Assembly (NCBI RefSeq): GCF_008000755.1
Contig: NZ_CP041690.1
Coordinates: 1,861,260-1,925,259 of the forward strand
From: Youhaiella tibetensis
GTDB lineage: Bacteria > Pseudomonadota > Alphaproteobacteria > Rhizobiales > Devosiaceae
Reading direction: 5' to 3'
Length of the DNA: 64,000 bases
Part shown: piece after piece, positions 53,103-62,673 of the stretch
How positions within the stretch are numbered: the stretch's first letter is position 1
Layout: every line of letters begins with the position of its first letter
Made by a program: the position numbers and the translations under genes
Notes under the pieces: model-generated
The model's input: the letters and a program-made list of their open reading frames with translations, nothing else
What the model was told of the DNA's origin: nothing
The model's database searches: none

Positions 53103-53849
53103 CTAGCCGCGCCCGATATAGGGCATGTTGGTCGCCATCACCGTCATGAACTGGACGTTCGTGTCGAGCGGCAGGTTCGCCATATAGACGATCGCATCAA
53201 CGACATGCCTGACATCGAAGGTCGGCTCCGGCATGATCGTTCCATTGGCCTGTAGCACGCCCGACCCCATCGAGGCCGTCATGTCGCTGGCGGTGTTGCC
53301 GATATCGATCTGCCCGCAGGCGATGTTGAAAGCGCGACCATCCAGCGAGATCGCCTTGGTCAGTCCCGTGATCGCGTGCTTGGTGACGGTGTAGGGCGCT
53401 GCGCCCGGACGCGGTGCATAGGCCGAGATCGAGCCGTTGTTGACGATCCGCCCACCTTGCGGGTTCTGGTCCCGCATGGTCCTGAACGCTTCGCGTGCCA
53501 CGAAGAACGCGCCGTTGAGATTGGTGTCGACCACATCGGTCCAGGTCGAGATGTCGGTGTCGCCGAACGACGCAGCCGGGCTGAAGCGCCCGGCATTGTT
53601 GAAGACGAAGTCGACTCGTCCGAACTGATCCCTGACGCGCGCGAAAAACCGATTCACGTCGCCGGGATCGGTCACGTCGCATGGTGCCGCTAGGGCCGCC
53701 CCCGCCTCCTGTTCGGCCGCGGCCAGCCTGTCCCGCCTTCGGCCACAAATCGCAACGCTGTAGCCCGCGCGCGAAAGCCCGATCGCACTGGCCAGGCCTA
53801 TCCCTGAAGTTGCCCCCGTAACGACCGCTACCTTGCTGTCGCCGTTCAT
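53103..53849 (-). CDS. Short-chain dehydrogenase/reductase
   Basis: A 248-aa [11 protein letters not shown] cofactor loop, [23 protein letters not shown] with the Ser, PYTVTKHA with the Tyr-Lys pair. The C-terminus is typical of SDRs annotated as serine or 3-hydroxy acid dehydrogenase-like, with [34 protein letters not shown] precedes the ATG at 53849, favouring it over the longer start at 53900. It stands alone; substrate unknown. Confidence 0.87.
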   Translation of the reverse strand: MNGDSKVAVVTGATSGIGLASAIGLSRAGYSVAICGRRRDRLAAAEQEAGAALAAPCDVTDPGDVNRFFARVRDQFGRVDFVFNNAGRFSPAASFGDTDISTWTDVVDTNLNGAFFVAREAFRTMRDQNPQGGRIVNNGSISAYAPRPGAAPYTVTKHAITGLTKAISLDGRAFNIACGQIDIGNTASDMTASMGSGVLQANGTIMPEPTFDVRHVVDAIVYMANLPLDTNVQFMTVMATNMPYIGRG

Positions 53850-54283
53850 TCCTGATCCCCCTAAGGCCTGTATCGGACGCGTGAAACAACCATGGAACAC
53901 GTGACCAAAATAGGGCCGCCGACATCGGCCAGCGGCTGCCCCGCCACAATCTAGCGGCCTGCAATGGGCCGTGTCAGCCCAGTCATTCGGGTGCTTCCGA
54001 GGTCTCGTTAACGCAGCGTTTAGGGCGGTTAATCAAGCGTTTCTAACGGTGTGCTGAATCTGCAACAACCACTCTCCAACCATGTTGCCGCTGCCCAAAA
54101 GTGGCTTTTCTGCGATTGCGCGGGCCCCGCCCATGCGTAGAGTGCGTATTGCGAATCCATGCATGGGATCGTTTGTCGGTCGCAACGCGACGGCAACACA
54201 CTGCACCACAACAAGAGTGTGGTCGCGTTTCGACAAGCCGCCGGTTCTCCGGCACAAAAAATGACTGACTTTGGAGGTCAACA
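53850..54283. other. 434-base promoter and leader region of the porin gene
   Basis: The gap between two divergently arranged genes has no convincing ORF. It should hold the strong porin promoter and a long 5' leader; the ribosome-binding site GGAGGT is at 54273-54278. Porin leaders are often small-RNA targets, but no specific element could be identified by eye. Confidence 0.5.
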
Positions 54284-55636
54284 ATGAAAATCAGGAGCCT
54301 TCTGCTAGGTTCTATCGCTGCGGCCGGCCTCGCATCGGGTGCTCAGGCAGCTGACCTGGGTGTTCTGACGTCGCTCGACGTTTGCGATTCCCTCGGCCTG
54401 TCGGGTCTGACGATCTCGTCCGACACCAACTGCCTGCAGATCACCGGCGAGATCAAGTACGAGTTCAACTGGGGCGACTACAAGGTCGGCACCGGTAACC
54501 GTCCTCTCGTCGTGACTCCGAATGACACTTTCGGTATTGCCGACAACGACGGCATCAACGATTGGTCGTCTAAGGTTGAAGCTTGGATCAAGTTCGTGGC
54601 CACTGCCGACAGCGACTTCGGTCCTGCGAAGGCCGTGATCAAGATCAAGGACGAGCAGTACACCAAGACCTTTGGTGGCGTTCAGTCGCTCGACGGTGAC
54701 GATACCGGCGGCGCTGTCTTCGACGAAGCTTACGTCTCTGTTGGCGACTCGACCGTGATCATGGCCGGTAAGAAGGGCTCGATCATCAACAAGGGTGACG
54801 ACGAGCCGTTCAACTTCCTCGGCCTCTTCAACTCGGAAAACGTTGACGTTGGCGTTGGTTACAATGACGGCCTCGCTGATGCCGATCAGATCAAGGACGG
54901 CGGTCACGTCATCCAGATCGTTTCGGACCTCGGCAACGGCGTTTCCGTTGGCGCCGGCCTTGAAGCTCTCAACCAGGCGGTTGTCGGCCAGGCCGGTACT
55001 GCGGTCGGTGTGATCAGCTATGCTGGTGACAACCTCACGGCTCACGCTACTGTTATGGCTGGCGGTATCCTCGATGGAACGGTCAATGCCTATGCGATCC
55101 ACGCTGGCCTGACCGGTACCTTCGACAACTTCAAGATCCGTGGCGCCTTCGCCGCGAACCACGACGTTGCCAACGACCGTACCAACTGGGAAGGTCTTGC
55201 TTCGGCTCAGGCCACCTTCGACATGTTCACGCTTGCCGTCTCCGGCGAAGCTGCCAACGTGTGGAACGCTGCTGCGGGTGCCCAGCTTCCGAGCTACGGC
55301 ATCGGCGCTTCGGCTGGATTCGCTGTCACCGACGGTATCACCATCAACATCGGTGGCCGCTACTTCGACAGCGACACCAACACCGCCGATACCGAGGGTT
55401 ACCAGATCGCTGCTCAGCTCGTTGCAGCTGTCACCGAGACCCTCAAGCTGACCGGCGAAGTCGGTGTGTATGGCGAGAACCGCTATGCAAATCCGGGCAC
55501 CTACGAGAACGTGTTCTACGGCGCTGCCGAAGTGGCATGGGCTCCGGGTGGCGATTTCACCACCTCCCTCAAGGGCCAGGCTTTCTCGGACGGCGGCTAC
55601 AAGGCCACCTTCAAGGCTGCCAAGACCTTCCAGTAA
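54284..55636 (+). CDS. Alphaproteobacterial porin (Omp2b/RopA type)
   Basis: A 450-aa outer-membrane protein. A signal peptide (MKIRSLLLGSIAAAGLASGAQA) is followed by ADLGVLTSLDVCDSLGLSGL, two Cys residues, and SSDTNCLQITGEIKYEFNWGDY, a rhizobial porin-like opening. Many alternating beta strands follow, with the protein ending in the outer-membrane Phe-type signal KAAKTFQ. It forms diffusion channels. GGAGGT and codons rich in preferred triplets suggest high expression. A strong terminator follows, and a long leader precedes it. Confidence 0.87.
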   Translation: MKIRSLLLGSIAAAGLASGAQAADLGVLTSLDVCDSLGLSGLTISSDTNCLQITGEIKYEFNWGDYKVGTGNRPLVVTPNDTFGIADNDGINDWSSKVEAWIKFVATADSDFGPAKAVIKIKDEQYTKTFGGVQSLDGDDTGGAVFDEAYVSVGDSTVIMAGKKGSIINKGDDEPFNFLGLFNSENVDVGVGYNDGLADADQIKDGGHVIQIVSDLGNGVSVGAGLEALNQAVVGQAGTAVGVISYAGDNLTAHATVMAGGILDGTVNAYAIHAGLTGTFDNFKIRGAFAANHDVANDRTNWEGLASAQATFDMFTLAVSGEAANVWNAAAGAQLPSYGIGASAGFAVTDGITINIGGRYFDSDTNTADTEGYQIAAQLVAAVTETLKLTGEVGVYGENRYANPGTYENVFYGAAEVAWAPGGDFTTSLKGQAFSDGGYKATFKAAKTFQ

Positions 55637-55660
55637 GCGTTTCGCTTCTGCTGAAAACGG

Positions 55661-55693
55661 AAAGGCCCGGCTCTGCCGGGCCTTTCTGCTTTT
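55661..55693 (+). terminator. Rho-independent terminator of the porin gene
   Basis: AAAGGCCCGG and CCGGGCCTTT form a perfect 10-bp stem with a CTCTG loop, followed by CTGCTTTT. Located 25 bases after the porin stop. Confidence 0.93.
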
Positions 55694-55820
55694 GTGGCCG
55701 TTGCGTCACGGATAGCGGTGATCCTGTTGGTCGGGACCGGGCCTGTCGGTTTGCCGGTTCCAATCGGGCGATTCGCAGATTAGCTTCCGGCCCTGAAACA
55801 ACGAGCCTTTGGAGACTAGT

Positions 55821-57398
55821 ATGCGGCGGACCGGATCTCGCGTCTTGATGGCGCTCTTGCTTGCAAGCACCGCCGGCACAGTCCTGGGCGACCAGGCCTG
55901 GGCGCAGGATGTCACGGTGCCTTCCACTTCTGCCGGGTCGATCGTTACGCTGCCGGCCGCGAAGGTAGCTGACTTCTGGTTGACGGGCGAAGTGAAGTCC
56001 GGTGGGCAAGGACCTGAATTCCATGGTTTTGTGCCCGACGATGCAACCCTGAAGAGGCTCGCGGGCCTGGCCGGTGCCAACGCCACCAGTTTGACGGTGG
56101 CCGAAGGCTCCCCCGCCGCGTTCAGCGACGGGCTCGATTTCGCTATCGAGGCGCTTGGCCACCTCTCGCAAGGCCGTATCGCGCTTCGCAGCAACGTCCT
56201 CACCATTAAGGGTACCGCCAGGTCCAAGGCAGATCAGGCAGCGCTTGATGTGTTGACGAAGGCCGGTGCTCCCGCAGGTGTGGTGCTGGCCCTGACTGAG
56301 ATCGCTCCGGCCGCAGACGAGGGGCAGGACGCAACGAGTTCCGAGACTGACGAATCTGCCCCTGCAACGGCAGGCGCCGCTGCGGCCGCGACGACTGAAA
56401 CGACCACCGCTGAGCCGGCCGCTGCTGCTGCGGTTCCTGACGGTGACACCGATGCAGAAGCAGCCGAGGCGCCCCCTGCAAGCACGGAGGCTGCGCCCGC
56501 CGCCGCGGATGCAGCAGCGGCCGCTGAGCCCACGTCCGAGACCGCAGAGTCTGAAATGGACACCGCTGCGCCCGAGACGGCGACAGAGACGCCTCCAGCG
56601 AGCGAGACGGCTGCTCCGGTTGAACCTGCCGAAACGACGGCCCCCGTAGAACAAGCCCAGCAGTCCACACCCGCGGTCGATCCGGCCTACGCGTTCTCCG
56701 CCACTCGACAGGCGGGCGGGCCCGTCAGTCTGGAAGGCGCCGTGCCGGCCGATGCGGCGGCGCGCTATTTCGGGGTCGTCGCTGGAGGCGCTTCGACGTC
56801 GGGGCTAACTGTGGCGCAAGGCGCCCCGGACTCGTTCATCATGAGCGCCGTCGCGGGCCTGCGTGGTCTCACGAAGCTCGAGAATGGCTCGTTGTCCTTC
56901 AAGGACGGCAAGTGGACTCTGACTGGCAAGGCGGCGAGCGAGGAGGCCTTGGCGTCTGCTAAAGCGGAACTCTCCGCGGCTCCCGAAGCGGGTTGGACTG
57001 TGGACCTGGTTGGTCCGTCGGCAACCGAAATCTGTCGCACCAAAGTTGCCGAGTTCTCCCAGACCCATACCATCCTTTTCCAGTCCGGCAGCGCCAGGAT
57101 GACTGACGAGTCTCGCAGCGCGATCAAGGACCTGGCGTCGATCCTGGGAACATGCCCGGATACCACCGTGCATGTCGAAGGTCACACCGATAGCGATGGC
57201 GACGAGCGCGCGAACCTCGCCCTCTCCGTCGCACGTGCGGAGGCGGTGACAGCCGCGCTGGTGGAAGAAGGCGTCAGCGACACCCGGCTTTATGCCATCG
57301 GCTATGGCGAGACGATGCCGATTGCCAGCAACGATACGCCGCAAGGCAAGCAGCAGAACCGACGCATCGTCTTCTCGGTGCTCGATGAGCACAAGTAG
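55821..57398 (+). CDS. OmpA-family envelope protein with duplicated N-terminal domain and Ala/Thr/Glu linker
   Basis: A 525-aa secreted protein. A signal peptide ends near WAQ. Two related domains of about 115 residues (about 48-165 and 287-400) share the pattern ...G.VP..A.........LTVA.G.P..F......L..G.. and may be BON-like. Between them is a low-complexity Ala/Glu/Thr/Pro linker. The C-terminal OmpA domain (about 400-525) has FQSGSARMTDES, VEGHTDSDGDERANLALSVARAEAV and NRRIVF, which bind peptidoglycan. GGAG precedes the ATG at 55821. It probably tethers the outer envelope to the wall. Confidence 0.85.
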   Translation: MRRTGSRVLMALLLASTAGTVLGDQAWAQDVTVPSTSAGSIVTLPAAKVADFWLTGEVKSGGQGPEFHGFVPDDATLKRLAGLAGANATSLTVAEGSPAAFSDGLDFAIEALGHLSQGRIALRSNVLTIKGTARSKADQAALDVLTKAGAPAGVVLALTEIAPAADEGQDATSSETDESAPATAGAAAAATTETTTAEPAAAAAVPDGDTDAEAAEAPPASTEAAPAAADAAAAAEPTSETAESEMDTAAPETATETPPASETAAPVEPAETTAPVEQAQQSTPAVDPAYAFSATRQAGGPVSLEGAVPADAAARYFGVVAGGASTSGLTVAQGAPDSFIMSAVAGLRGLTKLENGSLSFKDGKWTLTGKAASEEALASAKAELSAAPEAGWTVDLVGPSATEICRTKVAEFSQTHTILFQSGSARMTDESRSAIKDLASILGTCPDTTVHVEGHTDSDGDERANLALSVARAEAVTAALVEEGVSDTRLYAIGYGETMPIASNDTPQGKQQNRRIVFSVLDEHK

Positions 57399-57409
57399 GA
57401 GTGCGCTCG

Positions 57410-57526
57410 ATGATCGCCTGGCTTGGGGATTTCGTCGGCACGTTCTGGCCCTATCTCCTGGTGGCCCTCGCCCTCGGGCTCGTCACTGGCTGGCTGCGCG
57501 CCGGTCGCGAGGCGAGGGACCAATGA
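57410..57526 (+). CDS. 38-aa single-helix membrane protein
   Basis: A very short ORF beginning MIAWLGDFVGTFWPY, with hydrophobic LLVALALGLVTGW and a basic tail RAGREARDQ. It has a good ribosome-binding site (AGGAG, eight bases upstream), starts 11 bases after the OmpA-family gene and ends with ATGA overlapping the next start. Tight coupling on both sides supports a real gene. One membrane helix with cytoplasmic basic C-terminus is predicted. I do not recognise a family. Confidence 0.7.
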   Translation: MIAWLGDFVGTFWPYLLVALALGLVTGWLRAGREARDQ

Positions 57527-58011
57527 TGGATCAGGTGATTGCGCTCTCGCTCGCCTTGCTCGTCGTCTTTCTTGTCGGTTGCCTCGCCGGCTACGGGTTG
57601 CGTCGCCTCATGCCGTCGAACCGGCGAGCGGAGATGCCCGTCGTCGAAGCCGCGCCCTTTATTGTCGAAACGGCGATGCCGTCGCAGCCCCGTCCTGCCA
57701 ATGTTTCATTGCCGATTACTCAGCCCGACGATGCGAGCCAGGTTCGGGTGCTACCGTTCGCTCTGGCCCAGCCGCGCGGCGGGAAGGCAGACAATCTCAA
57801 GCAGATCAATGGTATCGGCGCCAAGCTTGAATCAAGACTTCACGAGGCTGGCATTTTCCACTTCGATCAGCTTGCCGGTTTGACCAAGAAGACGGCCGAC
57901 GAGTTGGATGCGCATCTGAGCCTCGCCGGGCGCGTGCAACGCGAAGAGTGGATCAAGCAGGCAAAGCAGCTCGCAAAGCGGCCAGCGCGTTCGACGCGTA
58001 AGCCCGCCTAG
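57523..58011 (+). CDS. Membrane-anchored helix-hairpin-helix domain protein
   Basis: A 162-aa protein. An N-terminal membrane helix (ALSLALLVVFLVGCLAGYGL) is followed by a linker and a C-terminal domain: LKQINGIGAKLESRLHEAGI, FHFDQLAGLTK, then DAHLSLAGRVQREEWIKQAK. This is the HHH-type domain seen in DUF4332-like and NADH dehydrogenase subunit E-fused proteins. Its function is unknown. The ATG overlaps the stop of the small membrane protein, so the OmpA-family protein, the 38-aa protein and this one form a module. Its end overlaps the convergent hydrolase by four bases. Confidence 0.75.
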   Translation: MMDQVIALSLALLVVFLVGCLAGYGLRRLMPSNRRAEMPVVEAAPFIVETAMPSQPRPANVSLPITQPDDASQVRVLPFALAQPRGGKADNLKQINGIGAKLESRLHEAGIFHFDQLAGLTKKTADELDAHLSLAGRVQREEWIKQAKQLAKRPARSTRKPA

Positions 58012-58943
58012 GCGGCGATCCGACCCGCCATCGGCAGTTTCTCGACAAACTCGACGATCGCGCCCACCTCGTCGGGGTGGTTGAGCAGGGCCGGGGATCC
58101 CTCGGCGCTGATAACCAGGGCCGGCGCTTCCGGCCGCCGCCGCGTCATCGCCTCGAAGGTCTCCCGGCGCAACTGATCGGTCAACTGGCTGCGGAACAGC
58201 ATAATAGGGACGTGCGCCAGGGCGTCGAATAGCGGCCACTGCGCAACGAGCACGTCATCGGCCTCAAAGTTTTCGAGCATCTTGGCTAGATGAGGATCGA
58301 ACAACCCCTGCGCCCGGCCGCGTCGGTCGATGTAGTGCGTGCGCATCGCGAGCGCATCCAATTGGGTGTCGACCGTTCCGGGGTAGTCGTTGGCGAGCAC
58401 CTGGCGCATGCCGGTTCGTACGGCTTCGCCGCGCCACCCGGCGATGTGCTCGAGGTTGATGCGCAGCCGCACTAGTCCGCGAGAGTCGCTGAGAGGTCCG
58501 GAGTCAACAAGAACGGCGCCTGCGACAAGGTTCGGCCTCTGGGCGGCCACCGTCATGGCGACCTGGCCGCCATACCCTTGCCCGAGCCATACGGCCCTTT
58601 CGATGCCGAGGGCATCCGCCAGTTCGGTCAGGTCTGCTGCGTCGCGCGGGGAGGCATAAAGTGACTTGTCCTGCCGGTCGCTCGAGCGGCCACGGCCGAA
58701 GAGATCGACCAGGACAATGGGCCAGGTCTCGCCGGCCAGGCGGCCGAAGTACCGCACGAAGTCAGTGAAGTCCGTCATGTTCCGGTTGTAGCCGGGGACG
58801 CAGATCACCGGTGTGCGCCGCCCACCCAGTCGACCGGCGATGTGAACGGCCATCTGGTCACCGCCCGAGCCGATCGTGATGGATCGAACGGGCAGGGCGC
58901 CGAAAGGTGGATGATCTACGGGGTACTTCCGAGACTTGACCAT
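58008..58943 (-). CDS. Alpha/beta-hydrolase-fold protein without nucleophile serine
   Basis: A 311-aa alpha/beta hydrolase. The oxyanion-region VICVPGYNRNMTDF, the strand VLVDLFGRGRSSD and the nucleophile elbow VWLGQGYGGQVAM are typical. The residue at the nucleophile position is Gly123 (codon GGG), where Ser is expected (GxSxG). It therefore probably lacks classic esterase activity or uses the fold for binding. The remaining Asp and His positions were not confidently placed. It is a single gene between the HHH-domain protein and the lytic transglycosylase. Confidence 0.78.
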   Translation of the reverse strand: MVKSRKYPVDHPPFGALPVRSITIGSGGDQMAVHIAGRLGGRRTPVICVPGYNRNMTDFTDFVRYFGRLAGETWPIVLVDLFGRGRSSDRQDKSLYASPRDAADLTELADALGIERAVWLGQGYGGQVAMTVAAQRPNLVAGAVLVDSGPLSDSRGLVRLRINLEHIAGWRGEAVRTGMRQVLANDYPGTVDTQLDALAMRTHYIDRRGRAQGLFDPHLAKMLENFEADDVLVAQWPLFDALAHVPIMLFRSQLTDQLRRETFEAMTRRRPEAPALVISAEGSPALLNHPDEVGAIVEFVEKLPMAGRIAA

Positions 58944-58992
58944 GCAAGCGTCTTAGCAGACGCTTGCATGCAGGCAATGGGCTTGGTGTCCG

Positions 58993-61038
58993 TCAGCCCG
59001 GAATCTTGCGGAGGGCGTCCATGATCGTCATGCCGTCATCGCCCAGCCGCGTACGGTAGACCAGGTAGTTGCCCAACACGCGCTGCACATATTTGCGCGT
59101 CTCCTGGAACGGGATCAGTTCTACCCAGACGACAGGGTCAACGCGATCCGAACGCGGGTCGCCATAGGCCGCAATCCACTTGTTGGCGTTGCCCGCCCCG
59201 GCATTGTAGGCAGCCGCGGCCAGCACCAGCGAACCGTTATACTTGCTGAGCTGCGCCGCCAGGTATGTGGAGCCGAGCAGGGCGTTGTAGGCGCCGTCGG
59301 TGACGAGGCGATTGGCCGAGTAGTCGACACCAACCTTGGCAGCCGTTTCCTTGGCGGTCCCGGGCATCAGTTGCATCAGCCCGCGAGCGCCGGCGCTCGA
59401 AACCGCGTCGACCTGGAAACGGCTTTCCTGGCGGGTAATCGCATAGACGGCGGCCTTGTCGATTGCCGCCAGCGCGGCGTTCTGGGGCAGTCCGTCCTTG
59501 GGAAAGCTGAAAAGATCCATCGGAGCGCCGCGCATCTCGGCGGTCTCCGCGATGCTGATCGCCACCTGGTGGGCGCCGATCGATTGGGCGAGGCGGGCGG
59601 CCAGTACCATCTCGCCGGTATCGGTCAGCCGACCGGCGAAGGTACGCATCAGGGGCAGCGCCATGGCCTGTTGGCCATTGGCGGCCAGTAGACGGATCGC
59701 CTGAACCGGCTCGCGGGAGTCGAAGATCGACTGGCTGTGCTGCCAGGCGGGCATTCCCCGGATTTCGGCACCCTTGAGCCCGAGCTCGGCGCGAGCCAGC
59801 AGGCCGTAATAGACCGTGCCGTACTTGGCCGCGGCCTCCAGAGCCGACTTGGCGCCAGCATTGTCGCCCAGTTGGCGCAAGGTGCGGGCAAGCCAGTAAT
59901 TGGCCTGGCTGACCGAGTCCGGCAGGGTAGAGAGCCCGCGCATTTTCTCGAAATGCGCCTTTGCTGAACTGGGATCGTTGAGGAAGGAAGCCGCGATCCA
60001 GCCCGCATGAAAGCGCGCTTCGACCAGGCGGCCCTCCGGGCCCTCGCGATAGGTGTCCGCTGCCTTGTAGGCGAGCTTGGCGTTGCCGTTCGCCAGGAGC
60101 TCGCGGATCAGCGCCCGGCGCTCGTACCACCACTCGGCGGCGTCGGGCAGGTCGCCCTTGGCCTTGTTCAGCCAATCGAGTGCGCTCTCGTAGAGGTCCG
60201 CCTGCCGGGCCCGTTGCGCGCGCGAGTAGATAAAGACGGGATTGCTCTGGTAGGCCGGATCGACGGCATCGAGCAGCGCCTTGGCGTTCTTGGCTTTTCG
60301 CGAGACGGCGATACGGGCCACGGCCAGCGACTTCTGGCCCGAAGACAGATAGGGGAGCAGGCGTTCGACGCCCGCGGCGCGGTCGTTCATCATCAGGTGG
60401 ATGGCGCGCGCCCAGTGGGCATCACGGTCGAGCAGGGCACCGAGCTTGGCCTTGACCTGCTCCTCGGTAGCCTGGTCGAGGTAGTTGTCGACCCAGATCG
60501 AGCGGGCGATACGGGCCGCGCGATCTTTCTGGCCGTCCTGCAGATAGGCGACGGCAAGCGCAATCTGCGCCGGAATTGTGTTGGGCATGGCCCCGCCGAG
60601 CAGGCGGATGACGTCCGGGCCGGCGGCATTGGCCTTGACCAGGGACTGCTCAAGCCGGGTGCGATAGAGGGCCGCGGTCGCATAGTCGGGCGCATCGGCC
60701 GTGAAGCGGGCGATCGACTCGTAGTCGATGTCAGGGCCGCCGTAGTAAATCGAAGCCCATTGGATCGTGCGGCGTTCGACCGGGTTGTCCATGCCGCGCG
60801 CCGCTGCATAGGCGTCGGCGTACTTGCCGGCCTTTACCAGATCCAGCGTGCGTCTGAACGTCGCCGACCCCTGCGGCAGAGCCGCTACCGTCTGCGCCGG
60901 ATTGATCGCTGCCGTCGTCGTGTTGTCGATCCCGTCATTCGCATTGGCGGGAAGCGGGGCGGTGCCGGCCTGCAGAAACATCGTTGCTGCGAGCAGGCCA
61001 GCAACAAGGCGAACTCGCCCCTGTTGCACTTTGAGCAT
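58993..61038 (-). CDS. slt: Soluble lytic murein transglycosylase
   Basis: A 681-aa periplasmic enzyme. A signal peptide is followed by about 480 residues of paired helices (superhelical U- and L-type domains). The catalytic domain contains ITRQESRF (catalytic Glu near residue 537), SSAGARGLMQLMPGTAKE and AAYNAGAGNANKW. It cleaves the glycan strand to 1,6-anhydro-MurNAc fragments, the kind of products whose MurNAc is recycled by murQ and nagA elsewhere in the window. It is divergent from dapA across 258 bases in which I see no feature. Confidence 0.92.
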   Translation of the reverse strand: MLKVQQGRVRLVAGLLAATMFLQAGTAPLPANANDGIDNTTTAAINPAQTVAALPQGSATFRRTLDLVKAGKYADAYAAARGMDNPVERRTIQWASIYYGGPDIDYESIARFTADAPDYATAALYRTRLEQSLVKANAAGPDVIRLLGGAMPNTIPAQIALAVAYLQDGQKDRAARIARSIWVDNYLDQATEEQVKAKLGALLDRDAHWARAIHLMMNDRAAGVERLLPYLSSGQKSLAVARIAVSRKAKNAKALLDAVDPAYQSNPVFIYSRAQRARQADLYESALDWLNKAKGDLPDAAEWWYERRALIRELLANGNAKLAYKAADTYREGPEGRLVEARFHAGWIAASFLNDPSSAKAHFEKMRGLSTLPDSVSQANYWLARTLRQLGDNAGAKSALEAAAKYGTVYYGLLARAELGLKGAEIRGMPAWQHSQSIFDSREPVQAIRLLAANGQQAMALPLMRTFAGRLTDTGEMVLAARLAQSIGAHQVAISIAETAEMRGAPMDLFSFPKDGLPQNAALAAIDKAAVYAITRQESRFQVDAVSSAGARGLMQLMPGTAKETAAKVGVDYSANRLVTDGAYNALLGSTYLAAQLSKYNGSLVLAAAAYNAGAGNANKWIAAYGDPRSDRVDPVVWVELIPFQETRKYVQRVLGNYLVYRTRLGDDGMTIMDALRKIPG

Positions 61039-61296
61039 GGTACCGTCCTGTTGGTCCTCGATACAAAACCCAACAAGGTGCCCCCATCCTTGCGGTTAAC
61101 CCAACGTTACCCAGCGATGGTGAACATTTGGTTGCCTCAAGACCTTGTGCCGGTGTGCGCCGATTGCCCTGACAGTCAACTTGTCGCGACGCACAACAAA
61201 AAGTATGGTGCCCAACTCTGAACGCCGCCATACGAGCGGCACCATCACACCAAGCCACGGCGCAACTGTGGCAGAACACCAAGGAATACTCGCAAA

Positions 61297-62172
61297 ATGC
61301 TGAGAGGATCGATCACGGCGCTCATCACCCCCTTTGCCAATGGGGCGGTCGATGAGAAAGCCTTCTCGGCATTTGTGGATTGGCAGATTACCGAGGGCTC
61401 GCACGGCCTGGTTCCCGTAGGGACCACCGGTGAAAGCCCGACGGTCAGCCACGAAGAGCATCGCCGCATTATCGAGATCTGCGTCGAGGTCACCAACAAG
61501 CGCGTTCCGGTCGTTGCCGGCGCCGGTGCCAATTCGACCGCCGAAGCGGTGGCGCTCGCGCGTTATGCCGAAGATGTCGGCGCCGACGCGGTGCTCTCGG
61601 TCGTGCCCTATTACAATAAGCCCAACCAGGAAGGGCTCTTCCAGCACTTCTCGGCGGTCGCCCGTGCCACTGCGCTCCCGATCATCCTCTACTCGGTTCC
61701 TGGCCGCACCGTGGTCGACCTGACGGTCGACACCATCGCGCGCCTACGGGAGGCGCATGACAACATCATCGGCGTCAAGGACGCGACGGCCGACATGGGG
61801 CGCGCTACCGCCCAGCGTGCCAAGCTCGGCGCCGATTTCATCCTGCTCTCCGGCGAGGACATGACGGCTCTCGGCTTTAACGCCCATGGCGGCACCGGCT
61901 GCATCTCGGTGACGTCCAACATCGCGCCCAAGCTTTGCGCCGAGTTCCAGAATGCCTGCCAGCAGGGCAACTATGCCCGGGCGCTCGAACTGCAGGACAA
62001 GCTTGCGCCGCTGCACCGCACGCTCTTCCTCGAACCCAATCCGACCGGCGTCAAATATGCCGCCAAGCGCCTGGGCCTCGCCGAGAACGAACTGCGCCTG
62101 CCGCTCGTGCCGGTCACCCCCGCCACCCAGGAAGCCATCGATGGCGCCCTGGCCCATGCGGGGCTGATCTAA
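61297..62172 (+). CDS. dapA: 4-hydroxy-tetrahydrodipicolinate synthase
   Basis: A 291-aa [49 protein letters not shown] with the catalytic Tyr, and the Schiff-base Lys161 in GVKDAT. It condenses pyruvate with aspartate semialdehyde for lysine and meso-diaminopimelate. This is the genuine biosynthetic DapA, unlike the NanA-like relative at 28774. smpB follows nine bases later, the usual rhizobial arrangement. Confidence 0.96.
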   Translation: MLRGSITALITPFANGAVDEKAFSAFVDWQITEGSHGLVPVGTTGESPTVSHEEHRRIIEICVEVTNKRVPVVAGAGANSTAEAVALARYAEDVGADAVLSVVPYYNKPNQEGLFQHFSAVARATALPIILYSVPGRTVVDLTVDTIARLREAHDNIIGVKDATADMGRATAQRAKLGADFILLSGEDMTALGFNAHGGTGCISVTSNIAPKLCAEFQNACQQGNYARALELQDKLAPLHRTLFLEPNPTGVKYAAKRLGLAENELRLPLVPVTPATQEAIDGALAHAGLI

Positions 62173-62181
62173 GGCGCGCCC

Positions 62182-62673
62182 ATGGCCCCCAAGAAGGAAG
62201 GCAAGGGCCTCATCAGCCACGGGCAGGTCGCCGAGAACCGCCGCGCGCGTTTCGACTACGAAATCGTCGATACGCTCGAGGCGGGCATCGTCCTGACCGG
62301 GACCGAGGTCAAATCGCTGCGTTCGGGGCATGCCCAGATCACGGAGAGCTACGCCTCTCCGGAGCGCGGTGAGCTGTGGCTGATCAATGCCCATATTCCC
62401 GAGTATCTGCAGGCCAACCGCTTCAACCACGAGGAGCGGCGCCCGCGCAAACTGCTCGTGTCCAAAAAGCAGCTCGCTCATCTTTCCCAGGAGGTTGAGC
62501 GCGCCGGCAACACCATCGTGCCGCTAAAGCTCTATTTCAACGACCACGGCAAGGCCAAGGTGCTGATTGGGCTGGGCAAGGGCAAGAAGTCCTACGACAA
62601 GCGCGAGACCGAGAAGAATCGGGACTGGAACCGGGAAAAATCGCGGATCATGAAAGAGGGCGGGCGGGGCTAG
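62182..62673 (+). CDS. smpB: SsrA-binding protein SmpB
   Basis: A 163-aa SmpB with [49 protein letters not shown]-like [14 protein letters not shown], and the basic C-terminal tail [20 protein letters not shown]. It binds tmRNA and helps rescue stalled ribosomes. No tmRNA gene was found within the window. The stop abuts the convergent UDG gene's stop. Confidence 0.96.
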   Translation: MAPKKEGKGLISHGQVAENRRARFDYEIVDTLEAGIVLTGTEVKSLRSGHAQITESYASPERGELWLINAHIPEYLQANRFNHEERRPRKLLVSKKQLAHLSQEVERAGNTIVPLKLYFNDHGKAKVLIGLGKGKKSYDKRETEKNRDWNREKSRIMKEGGRG

